Origin: an uncultured Candidatus Saccharibacteria bacterium
Lineage (GTDB): Bacteria > Patescibacteriota > Saccharimonadia > Saccharimonadales > Saccharimonadaceae
Direction: 5' to 3'
DNA: 9,993 nucleotides
Assembly (NCBI GenBank): GCA_937902295.1
Contig: CALGUM010000039.1
Location: 1-9,993, forward strand
Shown here: piece by piece, positions 6,078 to 9,993 of the stretch
How the letters are laid out: every line of letters starts with the position of its first letter
How positions within the stretch are numbered: the first letter of the stretch is position 1
Notes under the pieces: generated by a model
What the model was told of the DNA's origin: nothing
Database searches by the model: none
What the model saw: the letters and a program-made list of their open reading frames with translations, nothing else
Translations under genes and position numbers: made by a program

Positions 6078-6773
6078 TTAGGCCATGAGCATTAGTTTAG
6101 GTCTGATTACGCATGAAATTAGGGCGTATGCCCAGCTGACTAGAAACCTTGCAAACCTTTCTGCGGACGAATGAGACCAACTAGCACCGCCAGCACTTAA
6201 TGCATGGTTAGGCCACCAATTACCATCGCGGGCTTCCTTCGGTATCAGACCGTTCTCTTCGTATCGACCTTTAAGTCTACGCTCGAGTTCGTGCACCATG
6301 TCGCTATATATAGTCTCAGGTTTGTAATGCACTAAGGCATTTCTAAATTTAATCAATGAAGCAACAGATTTATAGGGTTCTGCATCTTTATTCATTTTGG
6401 AATGACCCGCAAAGGATAGCAGTAGTTGATACTTAGATAGCACTGAAGATCTTCCCCGAGTCTCCTCCCACCAGTCGGCCATTAGTTCTCTAGTTCTCTC
6501 GCTCAAAGGCGCTATATATCCTTCGTCTGAGGTTCCATGATTCTTTAGTGCATCAATAAATAGTTCGTTAACCATAGCCTCTAGAAACACAGCCGAGTTA
6601 ATGATAGAGCTGGAGGTGTAGCTAATATGCTCCTCTACGTAAGGAGAGGCCCACTGACCGGCATATTGGTCTTCTATGCGCTGCGACTCAGTAGCAAACA
6701 TTTTAGCAGACCGTAGGACCCACGTAGACGCATAGCTTCGTACTCCAATACCAACATCTCCTGACATCTTCAT
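6078..6773 (-). CDS. HEPN-motif protein, putative RNase/defence or toxin-like
   Basis: A 231-residue soluble protein. The helix IKFRNALVHYKPE contains R144-N145-x3-H149, the RNxxxH motif of HEPN domains, whose Arg and His form the RNA-cleaving site in many toxins and abortive-infection proteins. An earlier helix (YTSSSIINSAVFLEAMVNELF, around 52-72) fits the first HEPN helix that carries the family's conserved acidic residue. The C-terminal helix FARFLVSWAYALISCVI is hydrophobic enough to be a buried or membrane-touching helix. There is no partner antitoxin next to it. By eye it is more AT-rich than the core genes, and it lies in the tRNA-Arg island, which suggests transfer. The longest frame begins at 6809; I prefer the ATG at 6773 because TACTAT lies 7 nt before it and the extra 12 residues look unlike a protein start. 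HEPN assignment is by motif only; many HEPN proteins are not nucleases. Confidence 0.75.
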   Translation of the reverse strand: MKMSGDVGIGVRSYASTWVLRSAKMFATESQRIEDQYAGQWASPYVEEHISYTSSSIINSAVFLEAMVNELFIDALKNHGTSDEGYIAPLSERTRELMADWWEETRGRSSVLSKYQLLLSFAGHSKMNKDAEPYKSVASLIKFRNALVHYKPETIYSDMVHELERRLKGRYEENGLIPKEARDGNWWPNHALSAGGASWSHSSAERFARFLVSWAYALISCVIRPKLMLMA

Positions 6774-6780
6774 ATTACTA

Positions 6781-6786
6781 ATAGTA
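6781..6786 (-). promoter_or_regulatory. Possible -10 element of the HEPN gene
   Basis: TACTAT on the minus strand ends 7 nt before the ATG at 6773 and is part of a 13-base palindrome, TTACTAATAGTAA (6775-6787). The -35 is weak (TGGACT, 16 bp upstream). If the longer start at 6809 were used, this site would lie inside the gene. Confidence 0.35.
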
Positions 6787-6896
6787 ACGCAGATAGATGC
6801 ACAGTCCATACGTAGTTATGTTTTTTATATTTTTACCTAGTGAAGAGTGAGGGTGCTCTAGGGGTATAAAATATGGTTGGTATTATGCTTTTTATA

Positions 6897-6912
6897 TGGT
6901 ACACGCGACTGG
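6897..6912. repeat. tRNA-Arg 3'-end remnant next to the NUDIX gene
   Basis: TGGTACACGCGACTGG matches the plus-strand end of tRNA-Arg (TGGTACACCCGACAGG at 8490-8505) at 14 of 16 positions and in the same orientation. It lies 6 bp beyond the stop codon of the NUDIX gene. There is no T loop or remaining tRNA body, so it is not a gene. I read it as an old attachment-site copy. Confidence 0.55.
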
Positions 6913-6918
6913 GCGATA

Positions 6919-7413
6919 TCAAAACCTCGATGCTGCTTGAATAGCGTTGCTCACCATTTTATTTGCATAGTCATGATCTGCAAAATACACAGAAACAAAT
7001 TCTTCTTTAGACAATACCAATCTTTCGCTGACTTCATCATTAACAACAAAGTCTTGCATCTTTTGAACCTTTGCTGCATAAATCAGCATATATGGCTTTT
7101 CGCCTAAGCCAAGTCTTTTGTCAGAACTAGTGACCCTGAGTACGTCTATTAGGATTGGGTTGTCTACTTCTATAAAGGCCTCTTCATGGATCTCTCGGTG
7201 CATCGCATCTATAGCAGTCTCGCCTGGATCAATATGACCACCGGGTATATCAACGCCTCGTCCAATTACGTTTACAGCAACCACCTTATTCCCATCCGTT
7301 AATGGAATGCAAGCCGCTGTAATTACTTGATCTTCGGATGGTACAGATTGAGTACCGAGCGGTGTAGCCGTAATAACAGATCCAAAATAATTGAACGAGA
7401 AGGATTTTATCAT
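6919..7413 (-). CDS. NUDIX hydrolase
   Basis: A 164-residue NUDIX-fold protein. The Nudix box is G59-x5-E65-x7-R73-E74-I75-x-E77-E78-x-F80-I81 (GHIDPGETAIDAMHREIHEEAFI); the metal-binding glutamates are all present and only the usual glycine is replaced by Phe80. The family hydrolyses nucleoside diphosphates linked to another group, such as damaged dNTPs, NADH, ADP-ribose or capped RNA; the substrate cannot be told from sequence. It ends with TGA. The ATG at 7413 is chosen because an extended -10 (TGTTATTAT) ends exactly 6 nt before it, whereas the other ATG at 7419 abuts that box. By eye it is AT-rich and sits between two tRNA-Arg 3'-end copies with its own promoter, the look of a self-contained cassette. 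Confidence 0.92.
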   Translation of the reverse strand: MIKSFSFNYFGSVITATPLGTQSVPSEDQVITAACIPLTDGNKVVAVNVIGRGVDIPGGHIDPGETAIDAMHREIHEEAFIEVDNPILIDVLRVTSSDKRLGLGEKPYMLIYAAKVQKMQDFVVNDEVSERLVLSKEEFVSVYFADHDYANKMVSNAIQAASRF

Positions 7414-7419
7414 ATACAT

Positions 7420-7428
7420 ATAATAACA
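7420..7428 (-). promoter_or_regulatory. Extended -10 promoter of the NUDIX gene
   Basis: The minus strand reads TG-T-TATTAT with the -10 at 7420-7425, an extended -10 that can work without a good -35. It ends 6 nt before the ATG at 7413, predicting a leaderless transcript. Confidence 0.55.
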
Positions 7429-7467
7429 AAAATATATCGCCAGGTTTCGACTTATACGTAGAGTAAT

Positions 7468-7496
7468 AAAAAAACTACCTCTATTTACAGAAGTAG
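7468..7496 (-). terminator. Rho-independent terminator after the tRNA-like repeat at 7512
   Basis: On the minus strand CTACTTCT (7489-7496), a 6-nt loop and AGAGGTAG (7475-7482) form an 8-bp stem with one U-G pair, followed by seven T. It lies 16 nt after the CCA of the tRNA-Arg 3'-end copy and upstream of the NUDIX promoter, so it would insulate the NUDIX gene from readthrough. Confidence 0.8.
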
Positions 7497-7511
7497 CTCT
7501 TCAATAATTAC

Positions 7512-7530
7512 TTGGTACACCCGACAGGAT
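7512..7530. repeat. Exact copy of the tRNA-Arg 3' end (att-like direct repeat)
   Basis: TTGGTACACCCGACAGGAT is identical over 19 bases to 8489-8507, the 3' end of tRNA-Arg including its encoded CCA, and after one inserted base continues TCG like the tRNA. Orientation is the same and the distance is 977 bp. The other tRNA parts are missing. An exact copy of a tRNA 3' end downstream of the intact tRNA is the usual mark of integration at that tRNA. The interval holds the frameshifted gene at 7805-8268. Confidence 0.8.
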
Positions 7531-7539
7531 ATCGGCTAA

Positions 7540-7652
7540 ATCCTTCTCCGTTTGCTCGAAAAATGAGCAAGCTAATTGTTCTTCGCTTTACTTCGCCGAA
7601 CCTCATTTGTTTCACAAATGGACGGTTCTTATCATGATAAATGTAACCAAAT
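7540..7652. other. Gene-free stretch with stacked inverted repeats
   Basis: No coding region is seen between the NUDIX promoter and about 7767. This part contains TTGCTC/GAGCAA (7553-7571), a CATTTGT-ttc-ACAAATG hairpin flanked by GAACC and GGTTC (about 7598-7627), and a TTATCATGATAA palindrome (7629-7640). It lies between two terminators, with an exact tRNA 3'-end copy at its minus-strand downstream end. It could encode a small structured RNA, or be debris of an inserted element. No known RNA family is recognised. Confidence 0.3.
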
Positions 7653-7676
7653 AAAAAAGACTAGCTTTCGCTAATC
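7653..7676 (-). terminator. Rho-independent terminator after the short tRNA-like repeat at 7685
   Basis: On the minus strand GATTAGC-GAAA-GCTAGTC forms a 7-bp stem with one U-G pair and a GAAA tetraloop, followed by six T. On the plus strand the same pair is C-A and the trailing T-run is shorter, so the minus direction is favoured. It would close transcription coming from the frameshifted gene at 7805. Confidence 0.75.
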
Positions 7677-7684
7677 GTTTTTAC

Positions 7685-7693
7685 TTGGTACAC
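7685..7693. repeat. Short tRNA-Arg 3'-end remnant
   Basis: TTGGTACAC repeats the outermost bases of the tRNA-Arg 3' end. With its left flank it matches the copy at 7512 over 13 bases (TTACTTGGTACAC at 7681-7693 and 7508-7520), a longer match than either has with the intact tRNA flank. A terminator follows on the minus strand, as at 7512. It probably descends from the same kind of insertion junction. Confidence 0.45.
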
Positions 7694-7764
7694 GGTGGTA
7701 AATGAAGTCAAAACCTTACTTTAATAACCAGTAACATCCATACTTTGTGCATACTATTGGTTAG

Positions 7765-7790
7765 TGCTCAAGATTTTACGCTCTTGAGCA
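7765..7790. repeat. Hairpin downstream of the frameshifted gene
   Basis: TGCTCAAGA and TCTTGAGCA form a perfect 9-bp inverted repeat with an 8-base loop. Read on the minus strand the loop region AGCGTAAAATCTT resembles AGCGTATTATCTT in the plus-strand hairpin at 8338-8363, so the two hairpins flank the gene in inverted orientation. No T-run follows, so it is a poor terminator. Confidence 0.55.
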
Positions 7791-7804
7791 GGTGCGTTTT
7801 GACC

Positions 7805-8268
7805 TCAGTTGATGTCAGCCTCGATATTCGGCAGCGAACTGCCGAAACCGTCACCCCACAGCCAGGGCGAACCCCCGTCTTCTGACTCATGGGCAGTATA
7901 CTCGGCGTAGCCGTCAGGGAAACCCACAGCCACCGGGTATCATCATAGCCAAGAGTTGGAGGGAAGATGACCGCCTTGACCGAATCCACCATCTCCTTCG
8001 ACTTGAAGACCTGAGAGAAGCACTTGTTAGCAAGCTCCTCAGTAATCTGATCGATGAAGTGCTCGACATGCGGATCATCACTATCGATATCAATCCCACG
8101 CTTCGACGCACTGAACACGGCATCACTGCTGAAGGCAGAGAAGCTCTCGTACTGACGTTCCTTGTCGAAACGCACAATCTTGGGCTTCAAGCCTTGGCGC
8201 ATCATAGCAAGTCGGAGGTGTTGGTACGCAGCGGAAGTGACGCTACCAAAGACAACGATAATGTCCAT
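7805..8268 (-). pseudogene. Unrecognised gene with an apparent 1-base deletion (frameshift near 7917-7922)
   Basis: I do not recognise this protein. The first frame starts MDIIVVFGSV at 8268, with AAAGGA about 10 nt upstream, and runs sensibly to DDTRWLWV (residue 116). From there the open frame continues to 7768 as a Ser/Thr/Arg/Val-rich sequence that looks non-natural. One base added in the run GTTTCCC (plus-strand 7917-7923) would give WLWVFPDGYAEYTAH and a plausible acidic C-terminus with a second WLW (SPWLWGDGFGSS), ending at the TGA at 7805-7807, about 154 residues in all. The cause may be a real mutation, a sequencing error in a homopolymer, or recoding; no classical in-register slippery heptamer is present. 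The protein would be soluble, with no signal peptide. Two inverted-repeat hairpins flank it and it lies between the tRNA-Arg gene and its exact 3'-end copy, so it is probably cargo of an inserted element. Confidence 0.6.
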
Positions 8269-8289
8269 GGAAGGAGATTCCTTTCGGGT

Positions 8290-8313
8290 GCCGACTAGAC
8301 TATCTAGTCTGGC
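8290..8313. promoter_or_regulatory. Operator-like inverted repeat upstream of the frameshifted gene
   Basis: GACTAGA-CTA-TCTAGTC (8293-8309) is a perfect 7-bp inverted repeat, extended by GCC/GGC on the outside with one unpaired base. It overlaps the predicted -10 region and lies 22 bp before the ATG, so it could be a repressor site or a leader hairpin. Confidence 0.45.
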
Positions 8314-8329
8314 TGGTACAACTTGTCAA
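8301..8329 (-). promoter_or_regulatory. Possible promoter of the frameshifted gene
   Basis: A perfect TTGACA (8324-8329, minus strand) is followed after 17 bp by TAGATA (8301-8306), a poor -10 that falls inside the inverted repeat. The good -35 with a weak, symmetric -10 would suit an activated or repressed promoter. Confidence 0.35.
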
Positions 8330-8337
8330 ACTATGCA

Positions 8338-8363
8338 TTCAGTAAGCGTATTATCTTACTGAA
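8338..8363. repeat. Hairpin upstream of the frameshifted gene
   Basis: TTCAGTAAG and CTTACTGAA form a perfect 9-bp inverted repeat around an 8-base loop, the same stem and loop lengths as the hairpin at 7765-7790, with which it shares the loop-spanning pattern AGCGTAnnATCTT in opposite orientation. The bases from here to the tRNA-Arg terminator hold nothing else that I can see. Confidence 0.5.
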
Positions 8364-8453
8364 CTGATATACATTAACATTTTATAAATAAAAAGTCAAT
8401 ATCTTTCACGCATCCTACCCACTGCGCCGCCCCTACGTTAATACTCTACTGGC

Positions 8454-8482
8454 AAAAGAAAAAGCCAGATAAATCTGACTTT
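8454..8482 (-). terminator. Rho-independent terminator of tRNA-Arg
   Basis: On the minus strand AAAGTCAGA (8474-8482), loop TTTA and TCTGGCTTT (8461-8469) form a 9-bp stem with one U-G pair that runs into a T-rich tract (TTTTTCTTTT). It starts 7 nt after the tRNA. Confidence 0.8.
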
Positions 8483-8488
8483 CTCATT

Positions 8489-8507
8489 TTGGTACACCCG
8501 ACAGGAT
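8489..8507. repeat. Attachment-site-like segment within tRNA-Arg
   Basis: TTGGTACACCCGACAGGAT covers the tRNA 3' end and one flanking base and is the parent of the copies at 7512, 7685 and 6897. Insertion here leaves the tRNA intact, as with tRNA-targeting tyrosine integrases. No integrase gene is in the window. Confidence 0.6.
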
Positions 8508-8566
8508 TCGAACCTGTGGCCTTTGGCTCCGCAAGCCAACGCTCTATCCAGCTGAGCTACGGGTGC
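8490..8566 (-). tRNA. tRNA-Arg (anticodon GCG)
   Basis: A complete 77-nt tRNA. The acceptor stem pairs GCACCCG with CGGGTGT (terminal G-U), the discriminator is A, and CCA is encoded. The D arm contains AGCTCAGCTGGATAGAGC. The anticodon stem TTGGC/GCCAA holds loop TTGCGGA, giving anticodon GCG, which reads CGC and CGU; most bacteria use ACG modified to inosine for these codons. The T arm is ACAGG-TTCGAAT-CCTGT. Its last 19 bases are repeated exactly at 7512-7530, and weaker copies lie further on, so it appears to be an integration site. Confidence 0.96.
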
Positions 8567-8652
8567 GTATTGCTGTTAATTCTGATGAATGCGCGTGCAT
8601 GTTTCGAATTGACACTAGAGGTAAGTATACAAAAAAATGCGTGAGAAATCAA

Positions 8653-9312
8653 CTACAGACGGAAGAAACGCACGATACGATCAACAAAATCGAGCTGCAA
8701 CTCTTCCATAGGTAGCCGTGCGCCGAGATAGTCCACCAACGCTTCGCCTGATTCTAGCGGAAAGTACACCTGCAAACTTGGACGAAATCGCTTGACGGGA
8801 ATCAAATGAATTGAATTTTCTTTGCCGTCGTGAAGTACGCCAAATGCCCGGTAATCACTGAGCGGATACATCTGGTCGTCGACAAGTAGTCCCGTATTAT
8901 CAAGCTTGTAATGTATCATACGCGGTGGTCGCACATGCATCACCACGAGTACGACTGCAATAACCACGGCAAGAGCCGATACGGTGAAAAAGGTCTTGAG
9001 CACAAATATATCAAGTAGAATGGTGGCCACGACAAATCCTACGAGGCCAAAATACCACACAGGGTTACGATCGGCGGTGATATATTCTTTCGCTTGCCAT
9101 TCGATGCCGCTTTCTGACACAGTACCTGCTTGTACCTCGCCAGCTCGTGAACCGCTACGAACGGCCATGTCTCCTATCGACATAGTCACTAGAGGTGTTT
9201 GGCGCGGCTGTGCGTCCTGCATTTGTTGAGGTTGAGGCGGCGGCGGTGGAGGTGTCGCCGTTGGCTGCGGCTGTGGCGCCGGTGGCATCTGGTCCGGTGT
9301 ATTCGGTTGCAT
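8653..9312 (-). CDS. Uncharacterised proline-rich membrane protein of CPR type
   Basis: A 219-residue protein with three parts. Residues 1-40 are almost only Pro, Gln, Thr and Ala, a disordered tail. The central part has EWQAKEYITADRNPVWYFGL (71-90) leading into two adjacent membrane segments (about 86-104 and 108-126). A C-terminal domain of about 90 residues (MIHYKLDNTGLLVDDQMYPLS onward) resembles a small beta-rich cytoplasmic domain. The W-x-A-x-E-Y motif before a helical hairpin is, from memory, typical of a widespread uncharacterised CPR/Saccharibacteria membrane family; I cannot assign a function. Translation starts at the ATG at 9312, 6 nt after an extended -10 and without a Shine-Dalgarno. 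It lies between tRNA-Ser(GGA) and tRNA-Arg(GCG) on the same strand. Confidence 0.85.
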   Translation of the reverse strand: MQPNTPDQMPPAPQPQPTATPPPPPPQPQQMQDAQPRQTPLVTMSIGDMAVRSGSRAGEVQAGTVSESGIEWQAKEYITADRNPVWYFGLVGFVVATILLDIFVLKTFFTVSALAVVIAVVLVVMHVRPPRMIHYKLDNTGLLVDDQMYPLSDYRAFGVLHDGKENSIHLIPVKRFRPSLQVYFPLESGEALVDYLGARLPMEELQLDFVDRIVRFFRL

Positions 9313-9318
9313 GTTGTT

Positions 9319-9327
9319 AGTATACCA
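9319..9327 (-). promoter_or_regulatory. Extended -10 promoter of the proline-rich membrane protein gene
   Basis: The minus strand reads TG-G-TATACT with the -10 at 9319-9324, ending 6 nt before the ATG at 9312. This predicts a leaderless transcript; no -35 is needed or evident. Confidence 0.55.
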
Positions 9328-9365
9328 TGAGCGTTGTAGCGAATACTAGAAATTTATCGCGTAGA

Positions 9366-9414
9366 CAAAAAGAAAATGCTCTATGGTTCTGGGGAACTTT
9401 GTAGAGCATTTTCT
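9366..9414 (-). terminator. Long rho-independent terminator of tRNA-Ser(GGA)
   Basis: AGAAAATGCTCTA (9402-9414 on the minus strand) pairs perfectly with TAGAGCATTTTCT (9371-9383), a 13-bp stem topped by a small inner hairpin (GTTC/GAAC) and followed by TTTTG. It begins directly after the tRNA CCA. Confidence 0.9.
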
Positions 9415-9415
9415 A

Positions 9416-9505
9416 TGGCGGAGAGAACAGGATTCGAACCTGCGAGAGCCTTGCGACCCAACACGCTTTCCAGGCGTGCGCCTTAAACCACTCGGCCATC
9501 TCTCC
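9416..9505 (-). tRNA. tRNA-Ser (anticodon GGA)
   Basis: A 90-nt class II tRNA. The acceptor stem GGAGAGA/TCTCTCC is fully paired, the discriminator is G and CCA is encoded. The anticodon stem CACGC/GCGTG holds loop CTGGAAA, giving anticodon GGA for serine codons UCC and UCU. The long variable arm (GGGTCGCAAGGCTC region) confirms serine. An extended -10 lies upstream and a strong terminator downstream. Confidence 0.96.
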
Positions 9506-9517
9506 GTAGCCTCCCCT

Positions 9518-9526
9518 ATTCTAGCA
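9518..9526 (-). promoter_or_regulatory. Extended -10 promoter of tRNA-Ser(GGA)
   Basis: The minus strand reads TG-C-TAGAAT with the -10 at 9518-9523, placing transcription start about 5 nt before the mature tRNA end. Confidence 0.5.
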
Positions 9527-9693
9527 AAATACTTTCTACTTTGCTTGCGAGAAGTTACGTGCTCGCCTCCCGCTCTCAAAAAATCGCTCTATGATATATT
9601 GTGCATATCGGTACAAAAGGCGTATTGCAGCGACCTACGCCCACGTTTTCACCCCTCAAAGTTCATAGCACAACATTTCTATGCTGCTTACGG

Positions 9694-9723
9694 TTGCATC
9701 GCCTCTGTTTTTGGCACTATAAT
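9694..9723 (+). promoter_or_regulatory. Promoter of the ABC transporter gene (leaderless type)
   Basis: TTGCAT (9694-9699) and a perfect TATAAT (9718-9723) are 18 bp apart. The -10 ends 7 nt before the ATG at 9731, so the transcript should begin at the start codon. The stretch from about 9530 to 9690 shows nothing else that I can support. Confidence 0.6.
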
Positions 9724-9730
9724 AGAAGAA

Positions 9731-9993
9731 ATGATAAAAGCAGCGAAGCACCCGGTAATCTCTTTGCGTGGCCTCACAAAGCGCTATGGTGTTGGTGATG
9801 CCGAACATACCGTGCTCGATAATATCGACCTTGAGATACAAAAGGGCGAGTTTATCACAATCATGGGTCCGAGCGGCTGTGGTAAAACCACTCTGCTCAA
9901 TACACTGGGCTTGCTTGACCAAGCAGACGAAGGTGAATACCTACTCGACAATACGTCAGTCGCCCGCCTGTCTTCTGCACGGCGCGCAGCGAT
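9731..9993 (+). CDS. ABC transporter ATP-binding protein, N-terminal part (MacB/LolD-like)
   Basis: The first 87 residues of an ABC ATPase, cut by the window end. ISLRGLTKRYGVGD carries the A-loop tyrosine (Tyr19), the segment TVLDNIDLEIQKGEF precedes the Walker A motif GPSGCGKTT (46-54), and LLNTLGLLDQADEGEYLLDN (55-74) is the usual continuation. The ending LSSARRAA stops just before the expected Q-loop. The pattern is that of the MacB/LolD/FtsE-like group, which powers lipoprotein or peptide export or envelope remodelling through a partner permease, presumably encoded next on the plus strand. The start at 9731 is supported by the -10 7 nt upstream; AGAAG before the ATG is at best a weak ribosome binding site. 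Confidence 0.93.
   Translation, partial: MIKAAKHPVISLRGLTKRYGVGDAEHTVLDNIDLEIQKGEFITIMGPSGCGKTTLLNTLGLLDQADEGEYLLDNTSVARLSSARRAA

Noticed and set aside
7500..7600. A second tRNA-Arg gene or a tmRNA
   Set aside because: Only the last 19-22 bases of a tRNA are present; no T loop, anticodon arm or 5' acceptor strand can be found upstream.
7768..7804. In-frame C-terminal extension of the frameshifted gene
   Set aside because: The Ser/Thr/Arg-rich tail looks off-frame, while the -1 frame gives a coherent ending at 7805.
7914..8298. Other open frames across the frameshifted gene (7914-8177 minus, 8059-8298 plus)
   Set aside because: They are low-complexity Ser/Arg-rich or antisense frames without start signals.
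7440..8490. CRISPR array
   Set aside because: The repeated TGGTACAC units are few, unevenly spaced and derive from the tRNA end; no regular spacers exist.
9346..9579. Open frame of 77 residues on the minus strand
   Set aside because: It lies across tRNA-Ser(GGA) and its terminator, so it is an artefact of the tRNA sequence.

Overview
The window looks like a chromosomal segment of a small-genome bacterium of the Candidate Phyla Radiation, most likely Candidatus Saccharibacteria (TM7). This is inference from gene content and style: compact genes, -10 boxes placed directly in front of start codons, a solitary type IV pilin, a proline-rich two-helix membrane protein, and tRNA genes with encoded CCA. 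TGA acts as a real stop and tryptophans are TGG, which argues against the UGA-recoding Gracilibacteria/SR1.

Layout. 1-814 (-) is the N-terminal part of a ribonucleotide reductase large subunit. Its promoter region (about 815-1150) carries two NrdR-like boxes 32 bp apart and a strong leader hairpin. 1151-2578 (-) is a membrane-anchored spermidine-synthase-like protein. Divergent from it, a perfect TTGACA-N17-TATAAT promoter drives 2724-3779 (+), possibly ADP-ribosyltransferase/DUF3626-like. tRNA-Ser(CGA) (3865-3954, -) is followed by a four-helix membrane protein (4009-5016, +), which converges with a thioredoxin (5018-5356, -). A type IV pilin (5394-5909, -) lies just upstream of the thioredoxin.

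6045-8510 looks like an accessory island on the 3' side of tRNA-Arg(GCG) (8490-8566, -). It holds a HEPN-motif protein (6078-6773), a NUDIX hydrolase (6919-7413) and an unrecognised frameshifted gene (7805-8268), all on the minus strand. Copies of the tRNA-Arg 3' end recur at 7512-7530 (19 of 19 identical), 6897-6912 (14 of 16) and 7685-7693 (9 bases), with a doubtful one at 6045-6051. They lie between or just after these genes, and two of them are followed by their own rho-independent terminator. The simplest reading is serial insertion of roughly one-gene cassettes at a tRNA attachment site; no integrase is visible here.

8653-9312 (-) is a CPR-type membrane protein, then comes tRNA-Ser(GGA) (9416-9505, -) with a long terminator, and the window ends inside an ABC transporter ATPase (9731 onward, +).

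Expression signals. In seven genes (starts at 2578, 4009, 5909, 6773, 7413, 9312 and 9731) a TATAAT-like hexamer ends 6-7 nt before the ATG, as expected for leaderless mRNAs. The reductase, thioredoxin and frameshifted gene instead carry Shine-Dalgarno-like sequences. Starts were chosen with this in mind, so several proteins are shorter than their maximal reading frames.
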